From the IMG/VR virus record IMGVR_UViG_3300007512_000037, positions 1 through 61,108 of that record: a stretch of DNA of 61,108 bases; one strand, written 5' to 3'. The translations under genes and the position numbers were made by a program. The DNA is from a virus. The notes beneath the pieces were generated by a model that was not told the DNA's origin, did no database searches, and saw only the letters and a program-made list of their open reading frames with translations. Each line of letters starts with the position of its first letter. The first letter of the stretch is position 1. This document shows positions 8,594 to 17,000 of the stretch, one piece after another.

Positions 8594-9877
8594 ATGCCGA
8601 TTAATTTAAACGTAGTTGATAAGCGGAAAACTCACGAATTCGGAGTTATCCGACAAATCGGTGATGTTACGCAGGAAGGGGAAGAGACTACAGTTAGTCT
8701 TACCGCTCCCGATGTTACGCCGAAAGAGTTCGCTAATTATGATGATTCCCATGTTTTTTATGACAAAGATCATGGAATGGTTAGTATCAAAGAAAATCTG
8801 TCTATTAAGCGGATTATGGCTAACCTTAATAAGCAGCGTAGGGAAGGGTTTCATAACTTAAGCTTGGATGAGTACCTTAAAGGGGCTAATTACAAGAACT
8901 TCAAAACTGGAGAGCCATTTACGATTAAAGACATTTATCGTCAAATGGGTTTTAACCCCGCAAGGGACACGGTTCAGTTTTTGTTAAGCACGGATAAGGT
9001 TACCGGTTCCAGGGAGTTAGTGCCTGAAATTATTCGGGCTTTTATTACCAAAGATTTGATTGAGCAGGGGATGTGGAAAAGCCTAGTCGCTACTGAGCGC
9101 TCTATCTCACAGCCTCAAGAGGATGCTCCCCATATCAACTATTCCGGGTCTAGCGCCCAGATGGAAGAAATAGGGGAAGCTGAGCATGTACCTCTGGGTG
9201 AAGTATCTTTTGGTCGAAAGACTGTAAAGATTACTCGTACCGGGGTGGGTATTGCTCTTACTGATCCTGTTAAGCAGTATGTAACTGTAGACCAGCTTGG
9301 TATTTATTTAGCTGATGTTAGTACCCGACTTAATAATGATCTTACAAGTAAGGCTATTGATATCCTTCTGAATGGGGATAAGCCTAATTTGACTGATCCT
9401 ATCGGGGCTTTAGGGGTTGATAACGTGGGGAATAAAATCAAGTACAAGGATTACATTCGTGCTTTCTTGCGCTATATGAGAACGGCTTATCGTCCTACTC
9501 AGATTATCGCAAACGAGGCCGAGGCTCTAAGGCAATTCCTTGATGCTGATTTTTCTCCTAGTGCTAACAATGCCTCGGCAAGGTTTCAGCTTAATCTGGG
9601 AAATACCAGTGTTCTTTCTAGTGCTACGATGTGGGTTCATGATGACATTGCTAATGATAAGCAGTTGTTTCTTGACCCAAAAGCAGCTCTTGAGTATTTG
9701 GTGTCGGAGCCTATGCACGTTGAAGAGGAGAGAAAGGCTAGTATTGAAACTAACGCTTACTACATTCGTATGACGAGCGGGTTTGCTAACCTGATTCAGG
9801 CGGCTAAGTTCCTTATGGACGGTACCCAGACGTTTGCATCAACTGGCTTTCCTTCCTACTTAGCGTTGAAAAAGTAG
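8594..9877 (+). CDS. Major capsid protein (427 aa)
   Basis: Builds the icosahedral shell. It follows the decoration gene, has the size and content of an HK97-fold capsid protein, and shows an extended N-terminal region followed by a long mixed alpha/beta body (VPEIIRAFITKDLIEQGMW; HINYSGSSAQMEEIGEAEHV; FGRKTVKITRTGVGIALTD). The GEAEHVPLGEVSFGRKTVKI stretch is typical of the E-loop/P-domain transition in such proteins. A strong terminator follows at 9894-9928, as expected for a highly expressed gene. Confidence 0.88.
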   Translation: MPINLNVVDKRKTHEFGVIRQIGDVTQEGEETTVSLTAPDVTPKEFANYDDSHVFYDKDHGMVSIKENLSIKRIMANLNKQRREGFHNLSLDEYLKGANYKNFKTGEPFTIKDIYRQMGFNPARDTVQFLLSTDKVTGSRELVPEIIRAFITKDLIEQGMWKSLVATERSISQPQEDAPHINYSGSSAQMEEIGEAEHVPLGEVSFGRKTVKITRTGVGIALTDPVKQYVTVDQLGIYLADVSTRLNNDLTSKAIDILLNGDKPNLTDPIGALGVDNVGNKIKYKDYIRAFLRYMRTAYRPTQIIANEAEALRQFLDADFSPSANNASARFQLNLGNTSVLSSATMWVHDDIANDKQLFLDPKAALEYLVSEPMHVEEERKASIETNAYYIRMTSGFANLIQAAKFLMDGTQTFASTGFPSYLALKK

Positions 9878-9893
9878 AGGAATTTGTTAACTT

Positions 9894-9928
9894 AAATTAG
9901 GGTGGGGTAAAACCTGCCCTAATTTTTA
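9894..9928 (+). terminator. Terminator after the major capsid gene
   Basis: AAATTAGGG (9894-9902) pairs perfectly with CCCTAATTT (9917-9925); the stem extends inward by two wobble and two G-C pairs around a small A-rich loop, and ends in a short T run. Only partial termination is expected because the following connector genes have no visible promoter. Confidence 0.85.
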
Positions 9929-9945
9929 CACCAAGGATATTGACT

Positions 9946-10404
9946 ATGTTTATTGGAATTTCAAGAATTGGAGACTTGTTCTGCAAGGAAACCAGAGTTT
10001 CTTTCGGGCCTAATTACTATACTCTTTTCTTTGATAAGAGTACGGATGTTATTAACCAAGCAATTAATAACTTTGGTAATCATGAGAATAAGTTTGGGGC
10101 AGCTATTGAGCTTATTTCGCCTGATGATAAGGCAGACCCTAAACTTTTAAAAGCTTTGATTACCGGGTCTACTTTTCCAGGCTCCGGGGTTGAGACTGTA
10201 GACGCTCTTGCGAATGCAAACGAAAACCAGCTTATGAACTGGATTAAAGCATTTCCTAAAGCATTTCCTAAAGAGATTGTAGATAAGCTTAAGAATAAGT
10301 ATAAGACTGCTCCTTCCTGGGAAGATCCTGAGGACGAAGACGAAGAGGGTAAACAACCTCATCCAGACCAGAAAAAAGGAAGAGGAAGGGCTAGAGCTGT
10401 GTAA
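9946..10404 (+). CDS. Hypothetical protein, head region (152 aa)
   Basis: Unrecognised. The ATG at 9946 has AAGGA 8 bases upstream; a TTG 6 bases earlier is less likely. The N-terminal half is mixed alpha/beta, then a helical part contains a tandem 12-base duplication giving KAFPKAFPK (about 10247-10270). The C-terminal 35 residues alternate acidic (EDPEDEDEEGK) and basic (KKGRGRARAV) and look disordered. It lies in the connector slot, which suggests a head-completion or DNA-end-associated role. Confidence 0.65.
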   Translation: MFIGISRIGDLFCKETRVSFGPNYYTLFFDKSTDVINQAINNFGNHENKFGAAIELISPDDKADPKLLKALITGSTFPGSGVETVDALANANENQLMNWIKAFPKAFPKEIVDKLKNKYKTAPSWEDPEDEDEEGKQPHPDQKKGRGRARAV

Positions 10405-10823
10405 TGGCTGCCTCCCTGCTAAACAGAGTAACGCTTAACCTTATCGGGTTTGAGCCTTTGTTTGCAGGGGCTGCTCTGTATACCTTTAACAAGGTACTTA
10501 CAGATATTATAGCTTATACTCTTGAAGACTATGGGCTTACTGAGGGTGACTTAGCGGCAGACGAAGTATTAAGGGAAGGTTTTGTATTAAGAGCTACCCT
10601 TAATGCTTTACTGCCTATAAAAACTATCTATACCAATATACCTAAAAGAAGGCGCATAGAAGTAGGCGTAGAGTCTGAATACCAAGATTATGCTAAAACC
10701 TTAGATAGGTTGTCTGATGATCTTAAAAAAATGATCAGAGAAGTTGATGATAGGCTAGAAGGGTCTAATACTTTTATCCTAAAGTCTATAAACCCAGATA
10801 CAGATGGCTCAAGTGATGCTTAG
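10404..10823 (+). CDS. Putative head-tail connector protein (139 aa)
   Basis: First of a run of overlapping small genes between capsid and tail tube, the slot for adaptor, stopper and neck proteins. The N-terminal half is hydrophobic-helical (FEPLFAGAALYTFNKVLTDIIAYTLEDYG) and the C-terminal half is a charged helix. It overlaps the next start by 20 bases. Which connector role it has cannot be assigned from sequence alone. Confidence 0.6.
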   Translation: MAASLLNRVTLNLIGFEPLFAGAALYTFNKVLTDIIAYTLEDYGLTEGDLAADEVLREGFVLRATLNALLPIKTIYTNIPKRRRIEVGVESEYQDYAKTLDRLSDDLKKMIREVDDRLEGSNTFILKSINPDTDGSSDA

Positions 10824-11172
10824 CCCTAGAACTAAAATAGTAACTATTCTTCACCAGCTCCGGGCTTTGGTGCCGGATGAAAAAGATAGCAATAATGAAA
10901 GCTTAATGTACGACGATGATTTTTATGAGTCGTTAATCACTAGAACAGGGTATAATTCTAATGCTCATTATGCCTCCTTATCCGAGACACAGTATAGAAA
11001 TATGGTTGTTTCTGTGTGGGCTTTTATGGCTGGCGATCATCAAAAAATACGCAAGATGGAAGAGTTAGGCATAATCCAGGGCGAAGCTAATGTCTGGTCA
11101 CATATAAGGATGCTTAAGTTCCACGGATCACAATTTGAAAAGGCTGTGTTCGGTGAAGTATCCATCCCATAG
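10804..11172 (+). CDS. Putative head-tail connector protein (122 aa)
   Basis: Overlaps both neighbours. Largely helical with aromatic residues (YDDDFYESLITRTGYNSNAHYASL), as in adaptor-type proteins; no motif that fixes the role. An internal ATG at 10816 is an alternative start. Placement between capsid and tail genes supports a neck function. Confidence 0.58.
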   Translation: MAQVMLSPRTKIVTILHQLRALVPDEKDSNNESLMYDDDFYESLITRTGYNSNAHYASLSETQYRNMVVSVWAFMAGDHQKIRKMEELGIIQGEANVWSHIRMLKFHGSQFEKAVFGEVSIP

Positions 11173-11491
11173 ATTTAAGCTTACAGTCCTAAAAAACGAT
11201 GCTTCTGTAGTCGATCCTTGGTCTGTAGAAGTAATTTCTAAGCAGGCGTGTAACTTTCGCTCTCAGCTTGATACGGCTACACAAACAGCTAACGAGTACC
11301 AAGACTTTTTTTCGTCTAAAGGGTATTGTGTACTAAAACTCCCCTTTACCGGGTCCGGGGCTATAGAGTCCGGGCAAAGGGCGGTAGTATATAATTCTAA
11401 AGAAGAGGAGCTAGGTAAGTTTGTTATAAGTAAGGTAATGTCACAGGGCAGAACTATGGTTATGGGACTAGATAGAGATTCCGATGAATGA
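11153..11491 (+). CDS. Putative head-closure (stopper-like) protein (112 aa)
   Basis: Beta-rich small protein (RFKLTVLKNDASVVDPWSVE; KEEELGKFVISKVMSQGRTM), the composition seen in head-closure proteins. The GTG at 11153 gives a start that matches the compact domain; the TTG at 11135 would add six residues. It overlaps the previous gene by 20 bases and the next by 8. Assignment is positional. Confidence 0.52.
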   Translation: MKYPSHRFKLTVLKNDASVVDPWSVEVISKQACNFRSQLDTATQTANEYQDFFSSKGYCVLKLPFTGSGAIESGQRAVVYNSKEEELGKFVISKVMSQGRTMVMGLDRDSDE

Positions 11492-12209
11492 GCTAAATAG
11501 TATCTTATACCCGTTGATTGTTGATAAGGCCTCAGAAGCCACTTTAAATATAGTTCAGCCTGTTATGAATTTATCAGTAATGCACAGCTTACAAACTCAG
11601 TATAAAATGCTTAAAGCTACTCAAAACTGGCTACAAAGGAGAGAGTCTTTTCTGTATGGGGCTTTTACTGGGACAGAAGTTGCAAACACAAAAAGAGCCG
11701 GGAACCCGATAACTGGCGCAAAAGCCGGAGCTAGGGCTAGAATGCAGGCCGTGTTTAAAAGGACTAAACTAAGAAATAAGTGGGCTAAGAAAAGGAAAGG
11801 TCTTAGAATGCCTTATACAGATCATACCGGGCAGGCCTCTGGTAGTATAACTATAGATTCTCGGTGGGTTGGGTCCAGTAGTGGTTTAGGCTCCTCCGCA
11901 AATATTAATATAGGTATAGGCGGTTTTATCGACATGATAAAAGGGCATGAGTATGTGGAGAATCTTGATAATATATCCCGTAAAAAATATGGAAAAGGGA
12001 TTATACAGTTTGCGCTACATAGAGCAAAAATTCCTATAAGGCAAAAAATTCGCTGGAAAGACTCTTATGCTACAGTTAAAAGCAGGCTCGGAGATTTCCA
12101 ATTAGGAAGGAAAAAGCACGAAATATCGAAAGCTAAAATGTTGCGTATGATTGCCACAGCTAACGCTCCCGGTAATATTAATACCAAAAATACTACTAAG
12201 ATGGACTAA
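11484..12209 (+). CDS. Putative neck/minor structural protein (241 aa)
   Basis: Basic protein in the position of HK97 gp10-like neck proteins, directly before the tail terminator gene. It has a helical N-terminus, then a strongly basic region (residues about 85-110: KRTKLRNKWAKKRKGLRMP), a Gly/Ser-rich stretch and a basic C-terminus. No catalytic motif. The basic patch could contact DNA in the neck channel. Confidence 0.5.
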   Translation: MNELNSILYPLIVDKASEATLNIVQPVMNLSVMHSLQTQYKMLKATQNWLQRRESFLYGAFTGTEVANTKRAGNPITGAKAGARARMQAVFKRTKLRNKWAKKRKGLRMPYTDHTGQASGSITIDSRWVGSSSGLGSSANINIGIGGFIDMIKGHEYVENLDNISRKKYGKGIIQFALHRAKIPIRQKIRWKDSYATVKSRLGDFQLGRKKHEISKAKMLRMIATANAPGNINTKNTTKMD

Positions 12210-12622
12210 TGGCTACCGGGGATTTAGAGACTAAAGTATTAACAGCCTTAAAAGCTGATGGTACTCTAACTGCTCAAGTTCTGGCTTCTGGTATGTTTGA
12301 TGCCCAGGTTCCGGCTAACACTAAATTAACAACCCCTTATTTAATAATTTCTAGCGATACTAGAAATGTAGGCCCACAAGGTACTAGAATAGGAGAGGGC
12401 CTTTTAGAGATAATTATATTTGATAAGGCTAATAATTATTCTAGGATAAATTCAATAATTGAAGATTTGATTAGAATTTTACATGATAAACATTTTATAA
12501 TCACAGGGAGCTACTTCTGTTTTTTATCTCATGAAGCAGTTTCTATCATGCCGGTGGATGAGGCGAGACAAAGCTTAATATCAAAAAATTGTGTTTTTTC
12601 CATTCACGAATCACATTCTTAA
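12209..12622 (+). CDS. Putative tail terminator protein (137 aa)
   Basis: Alpha/beta protein with the order typical of lambda gpU / HK97 gp10-type terminators: N-terminal helix, PYLIISSDTRNV strand, GEGLLEIIIFDK strand, then NSIIEDLIRILHD helix. It lies just before the tail-tube gene, where terminators sit. It caps the tail and joins it to the neck. Start overlaps the previous stop (TAATG). Confidence 0.65.
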   Translation: MATGDLETKVLTALKADGTLTAQVLASGMFDAQVPANTKLTTPYLIISSDTRNVGPQGTRIGEGLLEIIIFDKANNYSRINSIIEDLIRILHDKHFIITGSYFCFLSHEAVSIMPVDEARQSLISKNCVFSIHESHS

Positions 12623-12634
12623 AAGGAGTTTGAA

Positions 12635-13180
12635 ATGACAACTAGAAATATTTTGGTTTTCGGTGTTAGGGATTTGAAAATTCAAGCTGTAGCTACCGAT
12701 CCTGAGGGCAATAACCCTATGACTTACCCTAATGTTGCGGGGAGTATTATCAGTATTCATGGTATTAATAATGCTAATTTAACCCTGGAACAGGAAGAGG
12801 TCGAGGCTAGAGGAGATGACGTTGTTCAAGGCATAGTAGCCACCCCTGCTAATGTACGTCTTGATTTAGGCAACGCTCAGCTTAATCTCGATGCTATGGG
12901 TGTTTTGTTTGGGGGGGCTAAAACCGATGTTTCCCCAGATGAAATTTTTACGATGGACGGTAGAACATTCGGCCAGTATTTTAGAGCTGAATTTATTGCG
13001 CTTACTGATGATGGTAAGCAGTTTAAAGTAGAGATTGCCAAGATGAAAGCCAGTCAATCTACTGCCCCTTTCGCCGATAAGCAGTTCGCTTCGCCTACTT
13101 TCCAGGCCAGAGGCGTACCGCCTAAAGGCAAAGGTGCAAGTGCTACGCCGATGCTTAAAATGACTTATACCTATGGGTAA
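12635..13180 (+). CDS. Major tail tube protein (181 aa)
   Basis: Beta-rich protein with AAAAGGAG before its ATG, followed by a terminator and then by the frameshifted chaperone and the tape measure, the canonical neighbourhood of the tail tube gene. It has segments expected of tube proteins (ISIHGINNANLTLEQEEVEA, a strand-loop-strand near GQYFRAEFIALTDDG). No sheath gene is seen in the window, consistent with a non-contractile tail. Confidence 0.78.
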   Translation: MTTRNILVFGVRDLKIQAVATDPEGNNPMTYPNVAGSIISIHGINNANLTLEQEEVEARGDDVVQGIVATPANVRLDLGNAQLNLDAMGVLFGGAKTDVSPDEIFTMDGRTFGQYFRAEFIALTDDGKQFKVEIAKMKASQSTAPFADKQFASPTFQARGVPPKGKGASATPMLKMTYTYG

Positions 13181-13204
13181 GTCTTAGTATTAGTTACTAA
13201 TAAG

Positions 13205-13244
13205 TAGGTAGGGTTGGCTTTAGGGCTGCTCTGCCTATTTTTTT
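13205..13244 (+). terminator. Terminator after the tail tube gene
   Basis: TAGGTAGGG (13205-13213) pairs with CTCTGCCTA (13229-13237) through a 9-bp stem with two G-T wobbles, followed by seven T. It would lower expression of the chaperone and tape measure relative to the tube. Confidence 0.8.
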
Positions 13245-13261
13245 ATATAAGGAGATTTTGA

Positions 13262-13867
13262 ATGGAGCAATTACCTGTTGCGGAAGTTATGGAAGAGTAT
13301 AGGATTACAGATAAAAATGGTATTTCTTTAGTTCTTCAAATTAAAAATGTACCCGTAGTTCAAACAGCTAATAAACTAGCTAAAGCGTTGCGTACAATAA
13401 AGAATCATTGGTTTAGTTCCGAGATTATGGAATCTAATTTAGTTGAGCAGCTAAAAGATGATATCCGTAAATTGCGGGATGAGTTCGATGACTTGGAGGC
13501 TAAGGTTCCTGATTTAAAACAGGAGAATACAGAAGACTTGAAGGTATTCATTGAAATTAATGAGAAGCTGGAAAAGTTAGGAAAAGACTTAGCAAATAAA
13601 ACCCAGGAACTAGAGTTTGAAAAGCTGGTAGTCTCTATAGAGAGAGGGTCCACTATGCCCTTGATCGTTATTAAAGAAGTGCTAGGTATTATATGCCCAG
13701 GGACTAACGTAACCGATGATTTAGCTGAGTGTATTTCTTTTAAGGATATCTTAGGCTTAGCTGAAAAGTTCATGGAGGTAAATAAGCTTGACCAGATACC
13801 AAAAAAGCTCCTACCTCAGGGAATGAAAGAACAGATTCAAAAGCTAATCTCTGGGGGTCTGGCTTAG
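13262..13867 (+). CDS. Tail assembly chaperone, short form (201 aa)
   Basis: Counterpart of lambda gpG: an acidic, helical protein between tail tube and tape measure that coats the tape measure during tube assembly. Coiled-coil-like residues about 60-125. AAGGAG precedes the ATG. A slippery heptamer near the 3' end (13801-13807) lets part of the ribosomes change frame and make a longer form. Confidence 0.75.
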   Translation: MEQLPVAEVMEEYRITDKNGISLVLQIKNVPVVQTANKLAKALRTIKNHWFSSEIMESNLVEQLKDDIRKLRDEFDDLEAKVPDLKQENTEDLKVFIEINEKLEKLGKDLANKTQELEFEKLVVSIERGSTMPLIVIKEVLGIICPGTNVTDDLAECISFKDILGLAEKFMEVNKLDQIPKKLLPQGMKEQIQKLISGGLA

Positions 13868-14073
13868 TATGGTTATTGGGGTTAGGTTATAGTAGAGACG
13901 ACATTATTTTAAAGATACGGTTTCCAGAATTGGTTACGCTTATAAGGACGCAATATGCAATGAATGAGCAAATGAACAAAGCTTCTGGTAGCCCAGGAGG
14001 GCTAACCCCTTCCTCGGACCCAAGAATCCAAGCAATGATTTCACAGGCGGAAGCTAAAAAATCTAAAGGTTAA
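13262..14073 (+). CDS. Tail assembly chaperone, -1 frameshift form (about 270 aa)
   Basis: Predicted gpGT-like fusion. Residues 1-182 come from the short form up to the slippery AAG codon ending at 13807; the ribosome then continues in the -1 frame for 88 more residues to 14073. The -1 frame is open only from just after a TGA at 13789-13791, so the slip must occur between there and the zero-frame stop at 13865. The T-like extension carries a helical segment (LVTLIRTQYAMNEQMNK) and a flexible basic tail; in lambda the T part binds the tail tube protein. Confidence 0.72.
13801..13807 (+). promoter_or_regulatory. -1 programmed frameshift site, A AAA AAG
   Basis: In the frame of the chaperone gene the codons are CCA AAA AAG, giving the canonical X XXY YYZ heptamer A AAA AAG, the same as in E. 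coli dnaX. It lies in the short window where the -1 frame is already open. A GGGGGT run at 13853-13858 is a weaker alternative. No strong downstream stem was recognised. Confidence 0.75.
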
Positions 14074-14075
14074 TT

Positions 14076-17000
14076 ATGACAGAAACTCACACTATAGTAG
14101 TAAAAGCTGATATATCTGATGTTAAAAGACAGCTCAGAAGTCTTGAGGACTTCGCTAAGCGTATGGAGGCTCTAAAAGTAGATGGGAAGTTTGACAGAAA
14201 TAGGGTTATAGAAAAACAAAAAGGTCGAGTAAGAATCTTAACCCGTGAAGCATCAAATCTTCTACATATTCATGAGCAAATAGAAGAAACACAAGGTAAG
14301 ATAAATACACAGTATAAGCAGGCCTTAGCCACTGTTCAGGCAGTAAGAGGCCCTAAACACGCACACCGATTTTTTCAAGAGAGGGTAGTAAATCCTGAAA
14401 CAGGTAAAATGAACTTTCAGGATATTGCAAGAGGGGATACACCTACAGGCGTTTTAAAATTTAAGAGGGGCTTAACCGACGAAGCTAAACAAGCGTATAG
14501 GCAGGCGGCGGAGATTACTTCTATATCTGCTCTAGGGAATGTAGATACTTACGACAAGCAGCTACGAACAGCTAAAAGAAAAGCAGATAGATTGTTTGGG
14601 TCTGATGTGGGGTCCGTAACGGATTCTATAGACAGGATGGTCAGCTCCGTAACTGAGGAATCTTTTCTCAGAAAGGGCGGAGTAGTAGCAAATAACAGAG
14701 GTAATCCGGTATTCCCAGACCCCACTAAGCAACTAACAAATGAGCAAGTTGTCAGCATGTTTAAGGCTAATAACCCGCAAGCTAGTAAAGCAGCCCTAAA
14801 CAATTACTTAAAAAGACTGGATAACGACAATTATTTCAGTGATGAATTCGGTAAAGGTAAAACTACGGCTCAGGTAGACTACAGGGTAAAGCAAAGTGAG
14901 GAGGCATTTAAAAAAGCTAAAGGGGCAAAAGACCTTAAGCATATGGAAAAGCTTAGGGGGTCGTTGGAGCAGTATTCTAAAAAATTCATGCACCCTTCTT
15001 TATTGGATAAGGTGCAGCGCTCTTTGGATAAATACGATACGGCTATACGAGTCAGAAGGGATAAGGTAGAGGCGGCGGCCACAAAAGCAGCAACTAGGGC
15101 GGCCAAAGTACAACTCGAACAAACCCACGATAGGCGAATGGGGGAGCTGTCTGGCAAATCCGAGAAGCAAGTTAAAAGCGAGCTTAAGAAGTCTTTAAAA
15201 GCAGAGCAAAAAGCAGCAAAGACTCTTGAAAAATACGGAACCGAAAAGGCTAAAACAGCTCTTGAGCAGGCAACCCTTTATAGAAAAGGGCTTACTACCT
15301 TGGTAGCAAACAAGGAAAAAGAAGCACAAGCTGTGAGTAAAAAACAAAAATCAGATGCCGAAGCTTCTAAAGTAAAGAGAATAGTTGATAGACAAAGAGA
15401 CTTAGGTAATAAGTTTAAAGTCGCTGTTGGTAAAAAAGATTATGCCGATATCCGCAAAGTGGAGGCTATAGCAGCGCAAAGAGGTAAATTTTTAGCAAAG
15501 GATTTCCCGCAGGAGGCAGCTAAATATGATGCTTTATCCGCTAATGCTCAGTCTAAGCTGGAGGGGAGAGGTTTAGGCGTAGGAGGAGGGGCAGTACCTA
15601 GGGGGGTTATAGAGCAGGCAGCTAAACTTAAATCCCTGTCGGAGGCTAATACAGCAGTACAGGCTCAGCAAGCTAGGCTAAGAAAAGCAACCGTAGCTCT
15701 AGGTAAAGAAGATAATGACGTAAATGCCCAGGCGGTAGAACGAGAACGAAAATCTTTAGACCTGCTTAAGGGAAGCCAAAAGGAGTTCAGGGCGCAGGCG
15801 GTAGTACGGAGAAACTTATTCACCAGCTCCTTGCAAGAGGACGTTAAAACAATGTCTGTTCAGCAGTTAAAGAATAAGCTTCTGAGAACAGAAAAGGAAA
15901 TTAAAGAGCAGAGGACTAAAACCGGAACCAGCAGGGATAGTTATGATCTGGCTATTCTTAAGGAACACGAAAAGCGTAAAGGAATTATAGAAAAAGGGAT
16001 TAACGCTAAAGAAAGAGCAGTCAGTAACCAGAAGATTCAAAAGCAGAAGGACACTACCTCATTAATAGATTCTGAGATTAACAGATTAAAGACAAAACAA
16101 AGAGCGTTAAAAAAGGAAGAAAACACCAGAAAAGCTATAACAGAGGCTACTAAGCAATCAGCTTTTGCTAGTAAGGCAGCGGCTTCTATAGTAGGCAGAA
16201 GAGATACTTTACTTAGTAAAGGCTCTTCAAGAACTGCAGCGGAGGGTAGCGAGCTTGACGGGCTTGAAAAAAGGTATGGGAAATTAAGAGGTCTGGAAAG
16301 TAGTTTTAATAACATAGTCACTAAAAACCAAAACGCCAGAGATAGAAAAGCAAAGCAACTCCTGAATCAAAGAGGTCAAAGGAAAAGAAAACAGGAAGCC
16401 GACGATAAAAACAGGGCTAGGTTCGGCAGAAAGGTAGCTGCCGAAGAGTCGAGATTAGCCAAGATTACGGCAACAAATCTAGTAGGCCTTAGAGCAGAGG
16501 CCTCCAAGTATAGGGCAGAGCAAAACCGCATTACGCAGGAGCTTAGAAAGCAGTATAACGCAGGTGAAAAATTAGGAATAGCCCAAGAAGATATGATAGC
16601 CAAAAGTCAAAGATTGGCTAAAAAAGAAAGAGAAGTTCTTAACTTGATTAGGGCGCAGGAAGCGGCGGAATCTTCTGCAGCGTCATTAAGGGAAGGTAAA
16701 ATAGCAAAAGCGGTAAGTAACCGCTACCAAGGGGTAGATACTAAAGTAGGTGCCATATATAGCCGGGGAGCTGCCGGAAAGAGTAGTTTTCTTCCTACTG
16801 TAAGAACTCAAAGGTCTATCTCCCTGCTTAGTAAAGAGCTGGCGCTTACTAGAGAAAAGCTATCTGTTTTAAATAAAACCAAGGAAACTCAACGTAATAC
16901 TTTTCTGATACAAAAGAAAAAGAACGCTTTATTACAGCTTGAGGCTAGTTTGGTGGGCAGAATAGGCAAACTTCAAAAGTTGCAAGGCAGGTTTTGGGGG

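Noticed and set aside
13876-14073. Stand-alone 65-aa gene between chaperone and tape measure
   Set aside because: Its frame is open back to the slippery site and it lacks a convincing start; best read as the T-like half of the frameshift product.
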